From: JBKQHQ01 sp052148715
GTDB lineage: Bacteria; Pseudomonadota; Alphaproteobacteria; Rhizobiales; Xanthobacteraceae
DNA length: 64,000 nt
Assembly (NCBI GenBank): GCA_052148715.1
Contig: JBKQHQ010000227.1
Span: 1-64,000, forward strand
Direction: 5' to 3'
The notes under the pieces were generated by a model. It was given only the letters and a program-made list of their open reading frames with translations. It was not told the origin of the DNA and did no database searches. The translations under genes were made by a program, and so were the position numbers. This document shows positions 25,988-35,450 of the stretch, piece by piece. Every line of letters starts with the position of its first letter. Position 1 is the stretch's first letter.

Positions 25988-27226
25988 TCACCGCTCAAAA
26001 CGCGCGATCAGCTCCACGTGTGGCGTGTAGCGGAACTGATCGACTGGCGTCACCCCGGCGAGACGGTAGCCGCCGTCGACCAAGATGCGGGCGTCGCGCG
26101 CAAAACTTGCTACGTTGCATGACACGCCGATAATGACGGGAACGCGGCTCTTGGCAAGCTCGCGCGCTTGCGCTTGCGCGCCTTGCCGCGGCGGGTCAAA
26201 GACCACCGCATCGAAACGGCCAAGCTCCTGCGCCACCAGCGGGTTGCGAAAAAGGTCTCGCACGCTTGCCGCGACCGGTTTGAGTCCCTGCGTCGTCGTG
26301 GCCGCCCGCTTGAGTGCCGCGATGGCGGGGGCGTCGTCGTCCATCGCGACGATTTGCGCGCGCTCGGCGAGCCGCAATGCGAACGGCCCAACGCCGGCGA
26401 ACAGGTCGGCGATTTGTTTCGCACCGCCGGTATGTTGATCGATGAGGCGGGCCAATTGGGTCTCGCCTTCCACGGTGGCCTGCAGGAACGCGCCGGGCGG
26501 TAGGATGACGCTTGCGCGTCCCATGATGACCGATGGAGATGCGCGCTGGGCGACGATCTCCCCGTGGCGCGTCAAGCGCGCAAGCCCACGGGCGCCGGCG
26601 ACACCCGCAAGCTCCGTCGATTGCGATGCGGTCAACGGTCCCGAGCCGCGAACGTCCACATCGAGGCCCTGATCGGTGGCGGTTACTTGGATGTCGAGCG
26701 GCTTGCGCGTGACGTCCAATGCCTCGGCGATCGACCAGGCGACCTTGATGGCATTGGCCAGCGCCGGTGTCAGTACCGGGCAGCGGTCGATCGCCACCAG
26801 GTGGTGCGCGCGCGCCGCCGCAAAGCCGACCTCAAGCACGTCATGGGTGCCGCGCCTTGCGTGCAGAACGGCGCGGCGGCGCCCTTCGCCATGCGCATCG
26901 ATCAGAGCGTCGACCGGTGCATCAAGGCCCGACTGCGCTAGCGCTTCGATGACTAGGCCGCGCTTCCATTCCTGATAGGGCGTCGTGTTTAGGTGCTGAA
27001 CCGCGCAGCCGCCGCAGACGCCGAAATGCGGGCAAATCGGCGCGATGCGCTCGACGCTCGCGGTGTCGACGTGAAGGAGCCGCCGCCGATCCGGATGCCC
27101 CGCGACCGCCTCGACCTCGACCGTTTCGCCCGGCAGCGCAAAGGGCACGTAGACGACCTCGCCCGCAGCCTCCGTTATTCCGTCCCCGCGATGGCCAAGC
27201 CGCGCAATCACGAGCCGCTCAGTCAC
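25988..27226 (-). CDS. 23S rRNA/tRNA uracil-5 methyltransferase family (RlmC/RlmD/TrmA-like)
   Basis: A 412-residue SAM-dependent methyltransferase with an N-terminal TRAM-like domain (VTERLVIARLGHRGDGI) and an iron-sulfur motif CPHFGVCGGCAVQHL with a fourth Cys in IDRCPVL. SAM motif I is ADLFAGVGPFALRLA, DPPR is in VVFDPPRQGAQAQ, and the catalytic Cys is in GVSCNVASFARDA. It methylates C5 of a uridine in rRNA or tRNA; the target is not resolvable here. The start is GTG at 27226, overlapping the tlyA stop by 8 bp. Confidence 0.92.
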   Translation of the reverse strand: MTERLVIARLGHRGDGITEAAGEVVYVPFALPGETVEVEAVAGHPDRRRLLHVDTASVERIAPICPHFGVCGGCAVQHLNTTPYQEWKRGLVIEALAQSGLDAPVDALIDAHGEGRRRAVLHARRGTHDVLEVGFAAARAHHLVAIDRCPVLTPALANAIKVAWSIAEALDVTRKPLDIQVTATDQGLDVDVRGSGPLTASQSTELAGVAGARGLARLTRHGEIVAQRASPSVIMGRASVILPPGAFLQATVEGETQLARLIDQHTGGAKQIADLFAGVGPFALRLAERAQIVAMDDDAPAIAALKRAATTTQGLKPVAASVRDLFRNPLVAQELGRFDAVVFDPPRQGAQAQARELAKSRVPVIIGVSCNVASFARDARILVDGGYRLAGVTPVDQFRYTPHVELIARFER

Positions 27227-27947
27227 GGCGCGCCCCGAGCAAGAATTCGATGTTGCCGTCGCCGCCCGCAATGGGCGAGGGGATGACGCCGAGCACGACC
27301 CAGCCCAGCGAAGCGACCAATGCGGAGACGGTCTGAGACACTCGCGCGTGCACAAGGGGATCGCGGACGATGCCTTTCTTGAGCGCTGCGCGTCCGGCTT
27401 CGAATTGGGGCTTGATCAGCGCCACGAGCTGGGCCGGCGGGTGCGCCAGTGCGAGCGCTGAAGGCAGCACGAGATGCAGCGGGATGAAGCTCACGTCGAC
27501 GACGATTAGGTCGGGAGCTGGGTCTAAAGCGTGCGGGGCCAGGCAGCGGATGTCGGTGGCTTCGAGAGATACGACCTGCGAACGCCGCCGCAGGCTCGGA
27601 TGCAGCTGGTCACGACCTACGTCTACCGCATAGACGCGCCCGGCGCCGCGCGCGAGCAGAACATCCGTGAAGCCGCCGGTCGAGGCGCCGACGTCGAGAC
27701 AAATCCGATCCAAGGGATCAAAGGCGAAATGGTCGAGCGCGGCCGCTAGCTTTGGCCCGCCGCGTGACACATAAGGGTGCTCCGGCGCAGCATCGATCAA
27801 CGCGTCCGCGTCGATCTCCTCCGCTGCCTTGCGTACCGTCGTGCCGTTGGCCAGCACCAGACCGGCGGCGATCGCCGCTTGCGCCTTGGCGCGGCTCTCG
27901 AAAAGGCCACGCGCCACCAATAGCCGATCGGCGCGGATGCGTGTCAT
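27219..27947 (-). CDS. tlyA: TlyA-family rRNA 2'-O-methyltransferase
   Basis: A 242-residue protein with an N-terminal S4 RNA-binding domain (RADRLLVARGLFESRAKAQA) and an RrmJ-like methyltransferase domain (DVGASTGGFTDVLLARGA, YAVDVGRDQLH, VVDVSFIPLHLVLP, IKPQFEAG). Family members methylate C1409/C1920 riboses of 16S/23S rRNA; a hemolysin role is a historic misnomer. It is in an operon after dxs and overlaps the downstream methyltransferase. The ATG at 27945-27947 begins the S4 domain. Confidence 0.92.
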   Translation of the reverse strand: MTRIRADRLLVARGLFESRAKAQAAIAAGLVLANGTTVRKAAEEIDADALIDAAPEHPYVSRGGPKLAAALDHFAFDPLDRICLDVGASTGGFTDVLLARGAGRVYAVDVGRDQLHPSLRRRSQVVSLEATDIRCLAPHALDPAPDLIVVDVSFIPLHLVLPSALALAHPPAQLVALIKPQFEAGRAALKKGIVRDPLVHARVSQTVSALVASLGWVVLGVIPSPIAGGDGNIEFLLGARRD

Positions 27948-27978
27948 GGCATTGCTGACTGTCGTTGCGAGGGCAGGC

Positions 27979-28043
27979 AAGTCGGACGTTTTCCGACTTG
28001 CGCCAGTATACGACACCGAAGTCGGGAACACCCGACTTCGGTG
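27979..28043. repeat. Two adjacent perfect hairpins sharing one stem sequence
   Basis: Hairpin one is AAGTCGG (27979-27985), a 7-nt loop and CCGACTT. Hairpin two is CACCGAAGTCGGG (28014-28026), loop AACA, and CCCGACTTCGGTG (28031-28043). Both contain the same AAGTCGG/CCGACTT element, so they could pair alternatively with each other. They lie between dxs and tlyA on the same transcript. Confidence 0.8.
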
Positions 28044-28112
28044 CGCCCGCGCCAATCTCGTGTCGCAGATCCGGGATTGCTTCGCTACGGCCGCACTGAC
28101 AGCCTGAGGCAA

Positions 28113-30035
28113 TCAGGCCAGCTTGACGGTCGTCGCTTTCACGTCCCTGCCCAAAACCTCGAAAACCTTGGCCACGATACCTTTGGCGTCAAGGCCGGCC
28201 TTGGCGTACATGGCCGCGGGCGTGTCTTGATCGATGAAGATGTCGGGCAGCACCAGGCTGCGCACTTGCATGCCGCGGTCGAGCACGCCGTGCTCGGCCA
28301 GGGCTTGCAGCACGAAGGAGCCGAACCCGCCGATCGAACCCTCCTCGATGGTGATCAGCACCTCGTGCTCGCGCGCGAGCCGCAGCAACAGGTCTACATC
28401 GAGGGGCTTGGCGAAACGGGCGTCAGCGACCGTGGTCGAGAGGCCGTAGGTCGCGAGTTCCTCCGCCGCCTTGAGACACTCGCCGAGGCGCGCGCCGAAC
28501 GAGAACAATGCGACTTTGGTGCCCTCGCGCAGAATCCGGCCTTTGCCGATCTCAAGCGGCTTGCCTTCCGCCGGCATCGGCACCCCCAGGCCTTCGCCGC
28601 GCGGATAGCGGAGCGCCGAGGGCCTGTCGTCGATGGCCACGGCGGTCGCCACCATGTGAACCAGATCGGCTTCGTCGGCAGCAGCCATCAGAACGAATCC
28701 CGGCAGGCAGCCGAGATACGCCACGTCGAAGGCGCCGGCATGGGTGGGGCCATCAGCGCCGACGAGACCGGCGCGATCCATCGCGAAGCGCACCGGCAGC
28801 CGCTGGATCGCGACGTCGTGCACAACCTGGTCGTAGGCTCGCTGTAGGAAGGTCGAATAGATGGCGCAGAACGGCTTAAAGCCTTCGGTCGACAGGCCGG
28901 CCGCGAAGGTGACCCCGTGCTGCTCGGCGATCCCCACATCGAAGGTGCGCTCGGGGAAGGCGTTGGCGAACAGATCGACCCCGGTTCCCGACGGCATGGC
29001 CGCCGTGATGGCGACGATCTTGTCGTCCTTTTTCGCTTCTTTGATCAGGCTCTCGCCGAAGACCTTGGTGTAGGCGGGCGCATGCGACTTCGATTTCGCC
29101 TGCGCGCCCGTTGCCACGTCGAATTTCACGACGCCATGGTATTTGTCGGCCGAGCTCTCCGCGGGCGGATAGCCCTTGCCCTTCTGCGTGACGACATGCA
29201 GAAGGACCGGCCCGTTCTTCGCGTCGCGCACGTTATGCAGCACCGGCAACAAGTGATCGAGGTTGTGGCCGTCGATCGGACCCACGTAGAAGAAGCCGAG
29301 CTCTTCGAACAGCGTGCCGCCCGTCACGAAGCCGCGGGCGAATTCCTCGACGCGTGCCGCCCGTTCCTCGAAGAATTTGGGCAGATGGTGCGCGAGCTGC
29401 TTGCCGATCTCGCGGATCGAGCGGTAGGCGCGGCCGGAAATCAGCCGGGCGAGATAAGCCGACATGGCCCCGACGGGTGGCGCGATCGACATGTCGTTGT
29501 CGTTCAGGATGACGATCAGACGCGAGTTCATGGCGCCGGCGTTGTTCATCGCTTCATAGGCCATGCCGGCGGACATGGCGCCGTCGCCGATCACGCATAT
29601 GACGTTGTTGGACCGCCCGTCGAGATCACGCGCGACCGCCATCCCGAGGCCGGCGGAAATCGACGTCGAGGAATGCGCGGCGCCGAACGGGTCGTACTCG
29701 CTCTCGGCCCGCTTGGTGAAGCCGGATAGGCCGCCGCCCTGGCGCAGCGTGCGCATGCGGTCGCGGCGACCGGTCAGGATCTTGTGCGGGTAGGCTTGAT
29801 GGCCGACGTCCCAGATCAGTCGATCATGCGGCGTATCGAAAACGTAATGCAGCGCGACCGTCAGCTCCACGACGCCGAGGCCTGCGCCAAGGTGACCGCC
29901 GGTCACGGCCACTGAATCGACTGTCTCCTGCCGCAATTCGTCGGCAATCTGACGTAGGTCCGCAGGATCGAATTGGCGCAAATCGCCAGGCGTGCGGATC
30001 CGATCGAGCAGGGGTGTTTTCGATTGATTGGACAC
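28113..30035 (-). CDS. dxs: 1-deoxy-D-xylulose-5-phosphate synthase
   Basis: A 640-residue thiamine-diphosphate transketolase that condenses pyruvate and glyceraldehyde 3-phosphate, the first step of the MEP isoprenoid pathway. Marks are IWDVGHQAYPHKILTGRRD, the ThDP motif ending GDGAMSAGMAYEAMNNAG, and FVGPIDGHNLDHL-like VGPIDGHN. Also seen are DVGIAEQHGVTFAAG (catalytic Glu) and the DRAGLVGADGPTHAG block. The length is typical. In alphaproteobacteria the xseB-dxs-tlyA order is conserved, as found here. Confidence 0.97.
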   Translation of the reverse strand: MSNQSKTPLLDRIRTPGDLRQFDPADLRQIADELRQETVDSVAVTGGHLGAGLGVVELTVALHYVFDTPHDRLIWDVGHQAYPHKILTGRRDRMRTLRQGGGLSGFTKRAESEYDPFGAAHSSTSISAGLGMAVARDLDGRSNNVICVIGDGAMSAGMAYEAMNNAGAMNSRLIVILNDNDMSIAPPVGAMSAYLARLISGRAYRSIREIGKQLAHHLPKFFEERAARVEEFARGFVTGGTLFEELGFFYVGPIDGHNLDHLLPVLHNVRDAKNGPVLLHVVTQKGKGYPPAESSADKYHGVVKFDVATGAQAKSKSHAPAYTKVFGESLIKEAKKDDKIVAITAAMPSGTGVDLFANAFPERTFDVGIAEQHGVTFAAGLSTEGFKPFCAIYSTFLQRAYDQVVHDVAIQRLPVRFAMDRAGLVGADGPTHAGAFDVAYLGCLPGFVLMAAADEADLVHMVATAVAIDDRPSALRYPRGEGLGVPMPAEGKPLEIGKGRILREGTKVALFSFGARLGECLKAAEELATYGLSTTVADARFAKPLDVDLLLRLAREHEVLITIEEGSIGGFGSFVLQALAEHGVLDRGMQVRSLVLPDIFIDQDTPAAMYAKAGLDAKGIVAKVFEVLGRDVKATTVKLA

Positions 30036-30235
30036 GAATCGCCTCCGGCAACGGTAAGAGAGTAATAACCACGCAGCCTAACACCGATTGACTGCGGGGC
30101 GCAATTTCGCCCGGTTGGGACCTATTTTGCACAGATTCGCAACACGTTTCTGTGATCTTGCGCACAGCCTGGCGATTGCCGGGCAAAATTCTAGGCAAAT
30201 TCGTCCGAAACTTGCGGCAACGGTCGCGGGGGGCA

Positions 30236-30487
30236 TCACCCCACGTCCAGCGGCTCAGCTCCGGTGGGCTTGCCCGAGGAATCGAGCACGATCTTGTTCA
30301 CGCGGGCTTCGGCCTGGTCAAGCAACTCCTGGCAGCGGCGTTTCAAAGCCTCGCCGCGCTCGTAGATTGCTACCGATTCCTCGAGCGGAACTTTGCCCTC
30401 TTCGAGCCGCTTGACGATCGATTCCAGCTCCTCGATGGCCCGTTCGAACGGTAATCGGTTGACGTCGGCGTGAGTTCCTTCGGCCAT
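30236..30487 (-). CDS. xseB: Exodeoxyribonuclease VII small subunit
   Basis: An 83-residue helical protein that binds XseA to form exonuclease VII. The family core LPFERAIEELESIVKRLE, then GKVPLEESVAIYERGEAL and CQELLDQAEARVNKIV, is complete. The ATG at 30487 is used; a TTG two codons upstream is possible. It sits between the HDAC-like gene and dxs, its usual context. The 200 bp to dxs hold no gene. Confidence 0.95.
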   Translation of the reverse strand: MAEGTHADVNRLPFERAIEELESIVKRLEEGKVPLEESVAIYERGEALKRRCQELLDQAEARVNKIVLDSSGKPTGAEPLDVG

Positions 30488-30639
30488 GATCAACTCCTAC
30501 GCGGGCAATGCTCGCGCACGTCGTCGCGCATTCGAGCAATGCCAAATTTCGGATGTTCGGGATACCGATGCGATCTTCGGTAAGCAAGAAATGGTTTGTG
30601 GCAACGCAGCGACAGGCTGATCGACGTGGCGATGAACGG

Positions 30640-31569
30640 TCAGCCGTGCATCAGCGCGATCACGTGGGCGGCGACCGATGCGGCGAGGCCGTCGAGGTCG
30701 TAGCCCCCTTCGAGCAGCGAGACGACGCGGCCTGCGGCGCTTGCCTCCGCAACCTCCATGATCTTGCGGGTGGCCCACGCAAAGTCCGCCTCCACGAGGT
30801 TCAGGCTAGCCAGCGGATCGCGTATGTGGGCGTCGAATCCCGCGGAAATCACCAGGAGATCGGGGCGAAAGTCGCGCAACCGGGGGAGAATGACCGTTTC
30901 GACGGCCTCGCGGAATGCCTCGCCCCCATCGCCTGGGCGCAGCGGCGCATTGACGATGGTGTTGTGCTCACCACGCTCCGAGCGCGCGCCGGTCCCGGGA
31001 TAGAGCGGCATCTGATGCGTCGAGCAGTACATGACGGTCGGGTCGGCCCAGAAGATCTCCTGCGACCCATTGCCGTGGTGCACGTCGAAGTCGACGATGG
31101 CAGTCCGTTCGAGGCCGTGACGCCGTTGCGCGTAGCGGGCGGCGATGGCGGCATTGTTGAACAGGCAGAAACCCATCGGCACTGCCGTTTCGGCATGATG
31201 ACCGGGTGGGCGAGTGGCACAAAACACGTTGTTGGTCTTGCCGCTGACCACCTCGTCGACCGCCAGGGTCGCAGCACCGGCCGCGCGCAGCGCCGCCTCG
31301 AAACTGCCGGGCGACATGGACGTATCGGCGTCGAGCCGGGCCATGCCTTCCCCCGGCGTGGCGTCGCGGATCTGCTCGACGTAATCGAGCGGATGGCAGA
31401 GCGCTATGGTCTCCACGCTGGCACGCGGTGCTTGCTCGCGCGCCAGCATCTGGAATCGCTCGTCCTCGAGCACGCGCTCGATGGCGCGTAGCCGGTCCGG
31501 CCGCTCCGGATGCCCAAGCGGCGTCAGATGATCGAGACAGGCAGGATGCGAAACGAGCAGGGTGGACAT
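30640..31569 (-). CDS. Histone-deacetylase-family zinc deacylase
   Basis: A 309-residue arginase/deacetylase-fold enzyme. Catalytic blocks are TRPPGHHAETAVPMGF (tandem His), VDFDVHHGNGSQEIF (Asp and His zinc ligands) and ISAGFDAHIRDPL (third ligand). Bacterial members deacetylate polyamines, acetoin-pathway proteins or other small acyl-amides. The ATG at 31569 starts STLLVSHPACLDH; an earlier start adds unrelated residues. It is the first gene of the xseB-dxs-tlyA run, a linkage kept in many alphaproteobacteria. Confidence 0.93.
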   Translation of the reverse strand: MSTLLVSHPACLDHLTPLGHPERPDRLRAIERVLEDERFQMLAREQAPRASVETIALCHPLDYVEQIRDATPGEGMARLDADTSMSPGSFEAALRAAGAATLAVDEVVSGKTNNVFCATRPPGHHAETAVPMGFCLFNNAAIAARYAQRRHGLERTAIVDFDVHHGNGSQEIFWADPTVMYCSTHQMPLYPGTGARSERGEHNTIVNAPLRPGDGGEAFREAVETVILPRLRDFRPDLLVISAGFDAHIRDPLASLNLVEADFAWATRKIMEVAEASAAGRVVSLLEGGYDLDGLAASVAAHVIALMHG

Positions 31570-31645
31570 CGGCTTCAGAAGCGTTTTGAACGAAGGCACA
31601 CTTAGAGCATTTGCCGCGAAAGAGGAAACTGGCGAGCCAAGTCGC

Positions 31646-32512
31646 TCAGACCTTGGCGGCCAAGCTTACTCCGGCGGGCGCGAGCATCGTGTCGGGCACG
31701 AAGAAATCGGGCGCCAAGGGCTGCGTGGGATCGACCCGGTATTGATCGAAATCCGTCACGCCCTCGCCGGCGAGGAAAGTATCATCGATAAGGAAGCGAC
31801 CGCTGAAATCCTTCGCCGGCTTTTGGAAAATGAGATAGGCCGCGTCGGCAATGATCTGCGGCGTACGCGACATGCGCATGATCTGATCGCCGCCGAGCAG
31901 GTTCTGGATGGCGCTCGTGGCGATCGTCGTGCGCGGCCACAGGGCGTTCACCGCAATGCCTTTGCCGCGCAATTCGCCGGCAGCGCCCAGGACGACGAGG
32001 CTCATGCCGAACTTGGCAATCGAGTAGGCAGTGTGCGGGGCGAACCATTTCTCCTGAATGTCGAGCGGCGGAGATAGCATGAGGATATGCGGATTCTTCG
32101 AGCCGGCGAGGTGAGCGGCGGCATATTTCGTAACCATGAAAGTGCCGCGCGTATTGACTTGAAGCATCAAATCGAAGCGGCGCATGTCGGTCTGGGTGAC
32201 CGGGGTCAAGGTGATGGCGCTCGCATTGTTCACCACGATATCGAGCCCGCCGAACGTTTCGGCCGTCTTGTCGATCGCGCTCTTAACTGCGGTTTCATCC
32301 CGCACGTCAACGACGAGGGGAAGCGCCCGGCCTCCGGCTTTGGCGATCTCATCGGCGGCCGTGTAGACCGTCCCCGGCAGCTTCGCATGCGCTTCCTGAG
32401 TTTTTGCGGCGATGGCAATATTGGCGCCGTCGCGGGCGGCGCGCAATGCGATGGCAAGCCCGATTCCGCGCGAGGCCCCGGTGATGAACAGCGTCTTGCC
32501 CTTGAGCGACAT
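31646..32512 (-). CDS. SDR oxidoreductase (HSDL2-like)
   Basis: A 288-residue short-chain dehydrogenase. NAD(P)-binding TGASRGIGLAIAL is at 11-23, followed by NNASAI and a catalytic YSIAKFGM. The region after it (LWPRTTIATSAIQNLLGG) and the C-terminal extension are like hydroxysteroid-dehydrogenase-like protein 2, a fatty-acid-metabolism-associated branch. The gene is 51 bp downstream of the acyl-CoA dehydrogenase on the same strand, so a fatty-acyl-CoA role is plausible. Confidence 0.9.
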   Translation of the reverse strand: MSLKGKTLFITGASRGIGLAIALRAARDGANIAIAAKTQEAHAKLPGTVYTAADEIAKAGGRALPLVVDVRDETAVKSAIDKTAETFGGLDIVVNNASAITLTPVTQTDMRRFDLMLQVNTRGTFMVTKYAAAHLAGSKNPHILMLSPPLDIQEKWFAPHTAYSIAKFGMSLVVLGAAGELRGKGIAVNALWPRTTIATSAIQNLLGGDQIMRMSRTPQIIADAAYLIFQKPAKDFSGRFLIDDTFLAGEGVTDFDQYRVDPTQPLAPDFFVPDTMLAPAGVSLAAKV

Positions 32513-32563
32513 GGCACGTCCTTTCTGACGGTTCAGTTTGATCTGATCGGGCTCATGCGCGCC

Positions 32564-34351
32564 TCACGCCAGCGCGGCTTCGGCGATGTTGACGCTGTCC
32601 GCGCCCTCGACCACCGCGCGTTCGAGGCCGGCAGCCTCGATCGCGACGTTCTCGGCGTAGAAGCGCGCCACCGCGATCCGGCCGGCCGGGTTCTTCGCCC
32701 GGTCCGTCGCGGCGAGCCGCACCGCAGCCAGCGCCTCTTCGGCGAGTAGGCAGCCTCCAGCCGCATGGCCGAACAGCCGCAGATAGGGGGTAGCCCCCGC
32801 GAGCGCCGATTGCGCCGCGGTTCCGAGCTGCGCGCGCATCCATTGTGTTGCCCGGTCGAGACCGTCGACGGCCTCGCCGAGCCGCGCTCCGGTCGCGCCG
32901 AAGGCCGGATCGTTGGTCGCCTTGATCGCTGCGACCGTGCGGCGCAGCTCATCAAGATAGGTCTGCACCGCCGTGCCGCCGGAAAGCGGCAGCTTGCGGG
33001 TGACGAGGTCGATCGCCTGAATGCCGTTGGTGCCTTCGTAGATCGCGGCGATGCGCGCATCACGGAAATGCTGTGCGGCTCCCGTCTCCTCGATGTAGCC
33101 CATGCCGCCGTGCACCTGCACGCCGAGGGAAGCCACCTCGATGCCGATATCGGTCGAGAACGCCTTGGCGACGGGCGTGAGGAGCGAGGCGCGCTCGTGC
33201 GCCGTCCTGCGGGCGCGCTCGTCCGCCGCCCGCTCGGCGCGGTCGATGGCGATCGCGGTCGCATAGCTGATGCTGCGCGCGGAGCGGGTGAGCGCGCGCA
33301 TGGTCATCAGCATGCGCTTCACGTCGGGGTGGACGATGATCGGCGCCGCAGCTCCGTCATGCGCTCCGGCTTCGCGCCCCTGGCGACGCTCGCGCGCATA
33401 GGCCAAGGCCTGCTGCGTGGCGCGCTCGGCAATCGCCACGCCCTGCAGGCCTACCGACAGGCGCGCAAGGTTCATCATCGTGAACATGCAAGCGAGGCCG
33501 CGGTGCTCCTCGCCGACGAGAAATCCGGTCGCGCCCCCCTGGTCGCCGTAGACCATGGTGCAGGTCGGCGAGGCATGGATGCCGAGCTTGTGCTCGACCG
33601 AATGCGCGCGCACATCGTTGCGCGGCCCCGGCGACCCATCGGCCTTCAGCAGAAATTTCGGCACCAGAAACAGCGAGAGGCCGCGCGTGCCCGGCGGCGC
33701 ATCCGGCAGCCGCGCCAGCACGAAGTGGATGATATTGTCGGTGAGATCGTGCTCGCCATAGGTGATGAAGATCTTTTGCCCGCTGATGCGATAGGTGCCG
33801 TCTCCCGCCCGCTCCGCCTTGGCCCGTATGAGGGCGAGATCGGAGCCCGCCTGCGGCTCGGTGAGTTGCATCGTGCCCATCCATTCGCCGGACACGAGCT
33901 TGCCCAGATAGGCGCGCTTGAGCGCCTCGGAGCCATGCGCGGCGAGCGCCTCGGCCGCGCCGACGGTGAGCACCGGGCCGATGCCGAAGGCCATCGAGGC
34001 CGAGTTCCACATCTCGATGCAGGCGGCGTTGAGGGCCTGCGGCAGTCCTTGGCCGCCCCATTTCTCCGGCGCGGCAAGGCCGTTCCACCCGGCTTGCGCC
34101 CAGGCCCGATAGGCCTCCTTCCAGCCCGGCGGCGTGGTGACGACGCCATCGCGGAACGGCGTGCCGTGACGATCCCCGATCGCGTTGAGGGGAGCGATCA
34201 CCTCGCTGGCAAAACGGCCCGCCTCTCCAAGCACTTGATCGAGCAGGTCTTCGGAGAGATCGCCGTAGAGTCCGTCGTTGATGGCTCGGCGCAGGCCGGC
34301 GGCATGCTTCAAGGCGAAACTGATGTCGGTGACGGGCGCTTGGTAGGTCAT
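32564..34351 (-). CDS. Acyl-CoA dehydrogenase (large, DmdC-like)
   Basis: A 595-residue FAD acyl-CoA dehydrogenase of the extended class (about 590-600 residues), which includes 3-methylmercaptopropionyl-CoA dehydrogenase DmdC and related enzymes. Marks are MQLTEPQAGSDLALI (FAD/substrate), YRISGQKIFITYGEH, VHGGMGYIEETGAAQ, and ARIAAIYEGTNGIQAIDL with the catalytic Glu. A C-terminal ~120-residue extension follows. It is transcribed with the SDR gene. Substrate chain type is not known. Confidence 0.94.
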   Translation of the reverse strand: MTYQAPVTDISFALKHAAGLRRAINDGLYGDLSEDLLDQVLGEAGRFASEVIAPLNAIGDRHGTPFRDGVVTTPPGWKEAYRAWAQAGWNGLAAPEKWGGQGLPQALNAACIEMWNSASMAFGIGPVLTVGAAEALAAHGSEALKRAYLGKLVSGEWMGTMQLTEPQAGSDLALIRAKAERAGDGTYRISGQKIFITYGEHDLTDNIIHFVLARLPDAPPGTRGLSLFLVPKFLLKADGSPGPRNDVRAHSVEHKLGIHASPTCTMVYGDQGGATGFLVGEEHRGLACMFTMMNLARLSVGLQGVAIAERATQQALAYARERRQGREAGAHDGAAAPIIVHPDVKRMLMTMRALTRSARSISYATAIAIDRAERAADERARRTAHERASLLTPVAKAFSTDIGIEVASLGVQVHGGMGYIEETGAAQHFRDARIAAIYEGTNGIQAIDLVTRKLPLSGGTAVQTYLDELRRTVAAIKATNDPAFGATGARLGEAVDGLDRATQWMRAQLGTAAQSALAGATPYLRLFGHAAGGCLLAEEALAAVRLAATDRAKNPAGRIAVARFYAENVAIEAAGLERAVVEGADSVNIAEAALA

Positions 34352-34635
34352 TGGTGTCTCCGGCGGTCCGCGGCGCGGCGCATGGGCGCGCCGGTTATTA
34401 TAGGCGCAGCGCGCGTGACTGATAGTGTCGATCGCCGTCCGCGCGCACGCGTTGCCCCGATGGCTCGTCTTGGTCGGCGGCTATCGTGCTCCAAGCCCCG
34501 GGTCAGCCTCGCTGCCGATCGTTGCGGTTGCGACGGTATTTCGTGGTGGGTGGCCAGGGGGCCAATCAGGGGGAGGGGTCGTTGATCGGGGATGGCCGCG
34601 CCGCTATGGTCCTGCCCGATCTCCCGATCGCCAGA

Positions 34636-34710
34636 TGGGGCGTAGCCAAGTGGTAAGGCAGCGGATTTTGATTCCGCCATTCCCAGGTTCGAATCCTGGC
34701 GCCCCAGCCA
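34636..34710 (+). tRNA. tRNA-Gln (TTG), with encoded CCA
   Basis: A complete cloverleaf. The acceptor TGGGGCG pairs with CGCCCCA; the D arm is GCC/GGC; the anticodon stem GCGGA/TCCGC has loop TTTTGAT (anticodon TTG at 34668-34670); the T arm CCAGG/CCTGG has loop TTCGAAT; CCA is encoded at 34708-34710. Its 3' half from 34662 is repeated at 43504-43552, so it is the integration target of the downstream element and remains functional. Confidence 0.98.
34662..34710 (+). repeat. attL core (tRNA-Gln 3' half)
   Basis: This 49-bp sequence starts in the anticodon stem and runs to the CCA end. It is identical to 43504-43552, and its last 29 bp also occur at 45227-45255. Confidence 0.93.
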
Positions 34711-35252
34711 TGATTTCAAGGGGTTAGGTTGGATCGAATTGCCATCGCGATACTCGGGCTACCAAGCGGCTACCAAGCGGCGCCATTTGGAGGGTTTGAG
34801 GTGCGCGGGCAGTTCGAGCAGTAGCGAGCCGAACGTTTGCGCCGTCGGAACGCGTCGGTCGTTAGGTGACAGCACGAAGATACCCCAGCTAATTTTCCGG
34901 CGCGAAAAACGCAAAAAAAGGAGGGTGCTAAGATAGCGGCCCCCTCCAAAAAACTCACCAGCGGGCTTCCTACGGGCTCGATTTGTTAGATCAGGGCTCG
35001 CAATCGCCCGTCACAATCCGCACCTCCGCTGGTGCACGGGTCAGCCCGATCAGCTCCAGAGGTCTCTCACCGCGGCGAACTAGGCGGTGGTTGGTGACGA
35101 CACAGCCTGATCGCGGAAGGGGCTCACTCTGGCGCGCTGCCCCGCTAACCAAACTCGGGCGTGGACCGGGACCGGGACGGAGGTCAACTTTACGATACTG
35201 CCCTGTCCAAACCGCAGCTAATTTCAAAAATCGACCCACCCGACAGAATGAC
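34711..35252. other. Left-end region of the island without convincing gene
   Basis: About 540 bp. It contains the putative integrase arm sites at 34756-34780. Short ORFs on both strands (for example the minus-strand frame at 34991-35254 ending in a clean EVRIVTGDCEP) show no recognisable domain. Probably degraded sequence plus the attL arm region. Confidence 0.4.
34756..34780. promoter_or_regulatory. Putative integrase arm-type sites, left
   Basis: Tandem GGCTACCAAG repeats 11 bp apart, 46 bp inside attL. The same tandem, GGGCTACCAACGGGCTACCA followed by AGCGG, is at 43370-43394 near attR. Paired short direct repeats just inside each att are how arm-type sites of DUF4102 integrases look. Confidence 0.55.
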
Positions 35253-35450
35253 ATGGAACGCTACACCGGCCGACCGACGAAGCTGGGCGTCATGCGCCAG
35301 AATGGCATCGGCGGCTTCTCCGTCTACTGCCCTCAACAGGTCGCGTTCAACGTCGACCACATTCTCGGCGATCGCCGGAACTCGCGCCCATGGCTCCCGC
35401 GCGGCGGGCTGCTGACTCGCCTTCCGCAGCCGTCGCCGCTACGTCCCGCC
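35253..35450 (+). pseudogene. Degraded zinc-ribbon small protein commonly found beside YedK
   Basis: The frame starting at 35253 reads KLGVMRQNGIGGFSVYCPQ, the start of a small Hyphomicrobiales protein whose intact form has two Cys pairs. Here the second half continues in a different frame (…AFRSRRRYVPP near 35420-35450, after a stop), so the gene is frame-broken. It is immediately upstream of the YedK remnant, the normal pairing. Identification is from memory of the family pattern and should be treated as moderate. Confidence 0.5.

Noticed and set aside
32765..34585. 606-residue plus-strand ORF
   Set aside because: Exact antisense of the acyl-CoA dehydrogenase; His/Arg-rich composition typical of high-GC shadow frames.
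34348..34719. Minus-strand ORF reading GRQDSNLGMAESKSAALPLG
   Set aside because: This is the well-known spurious translation of the antisense strand of a tRNA gene (here tRNA-Gln).
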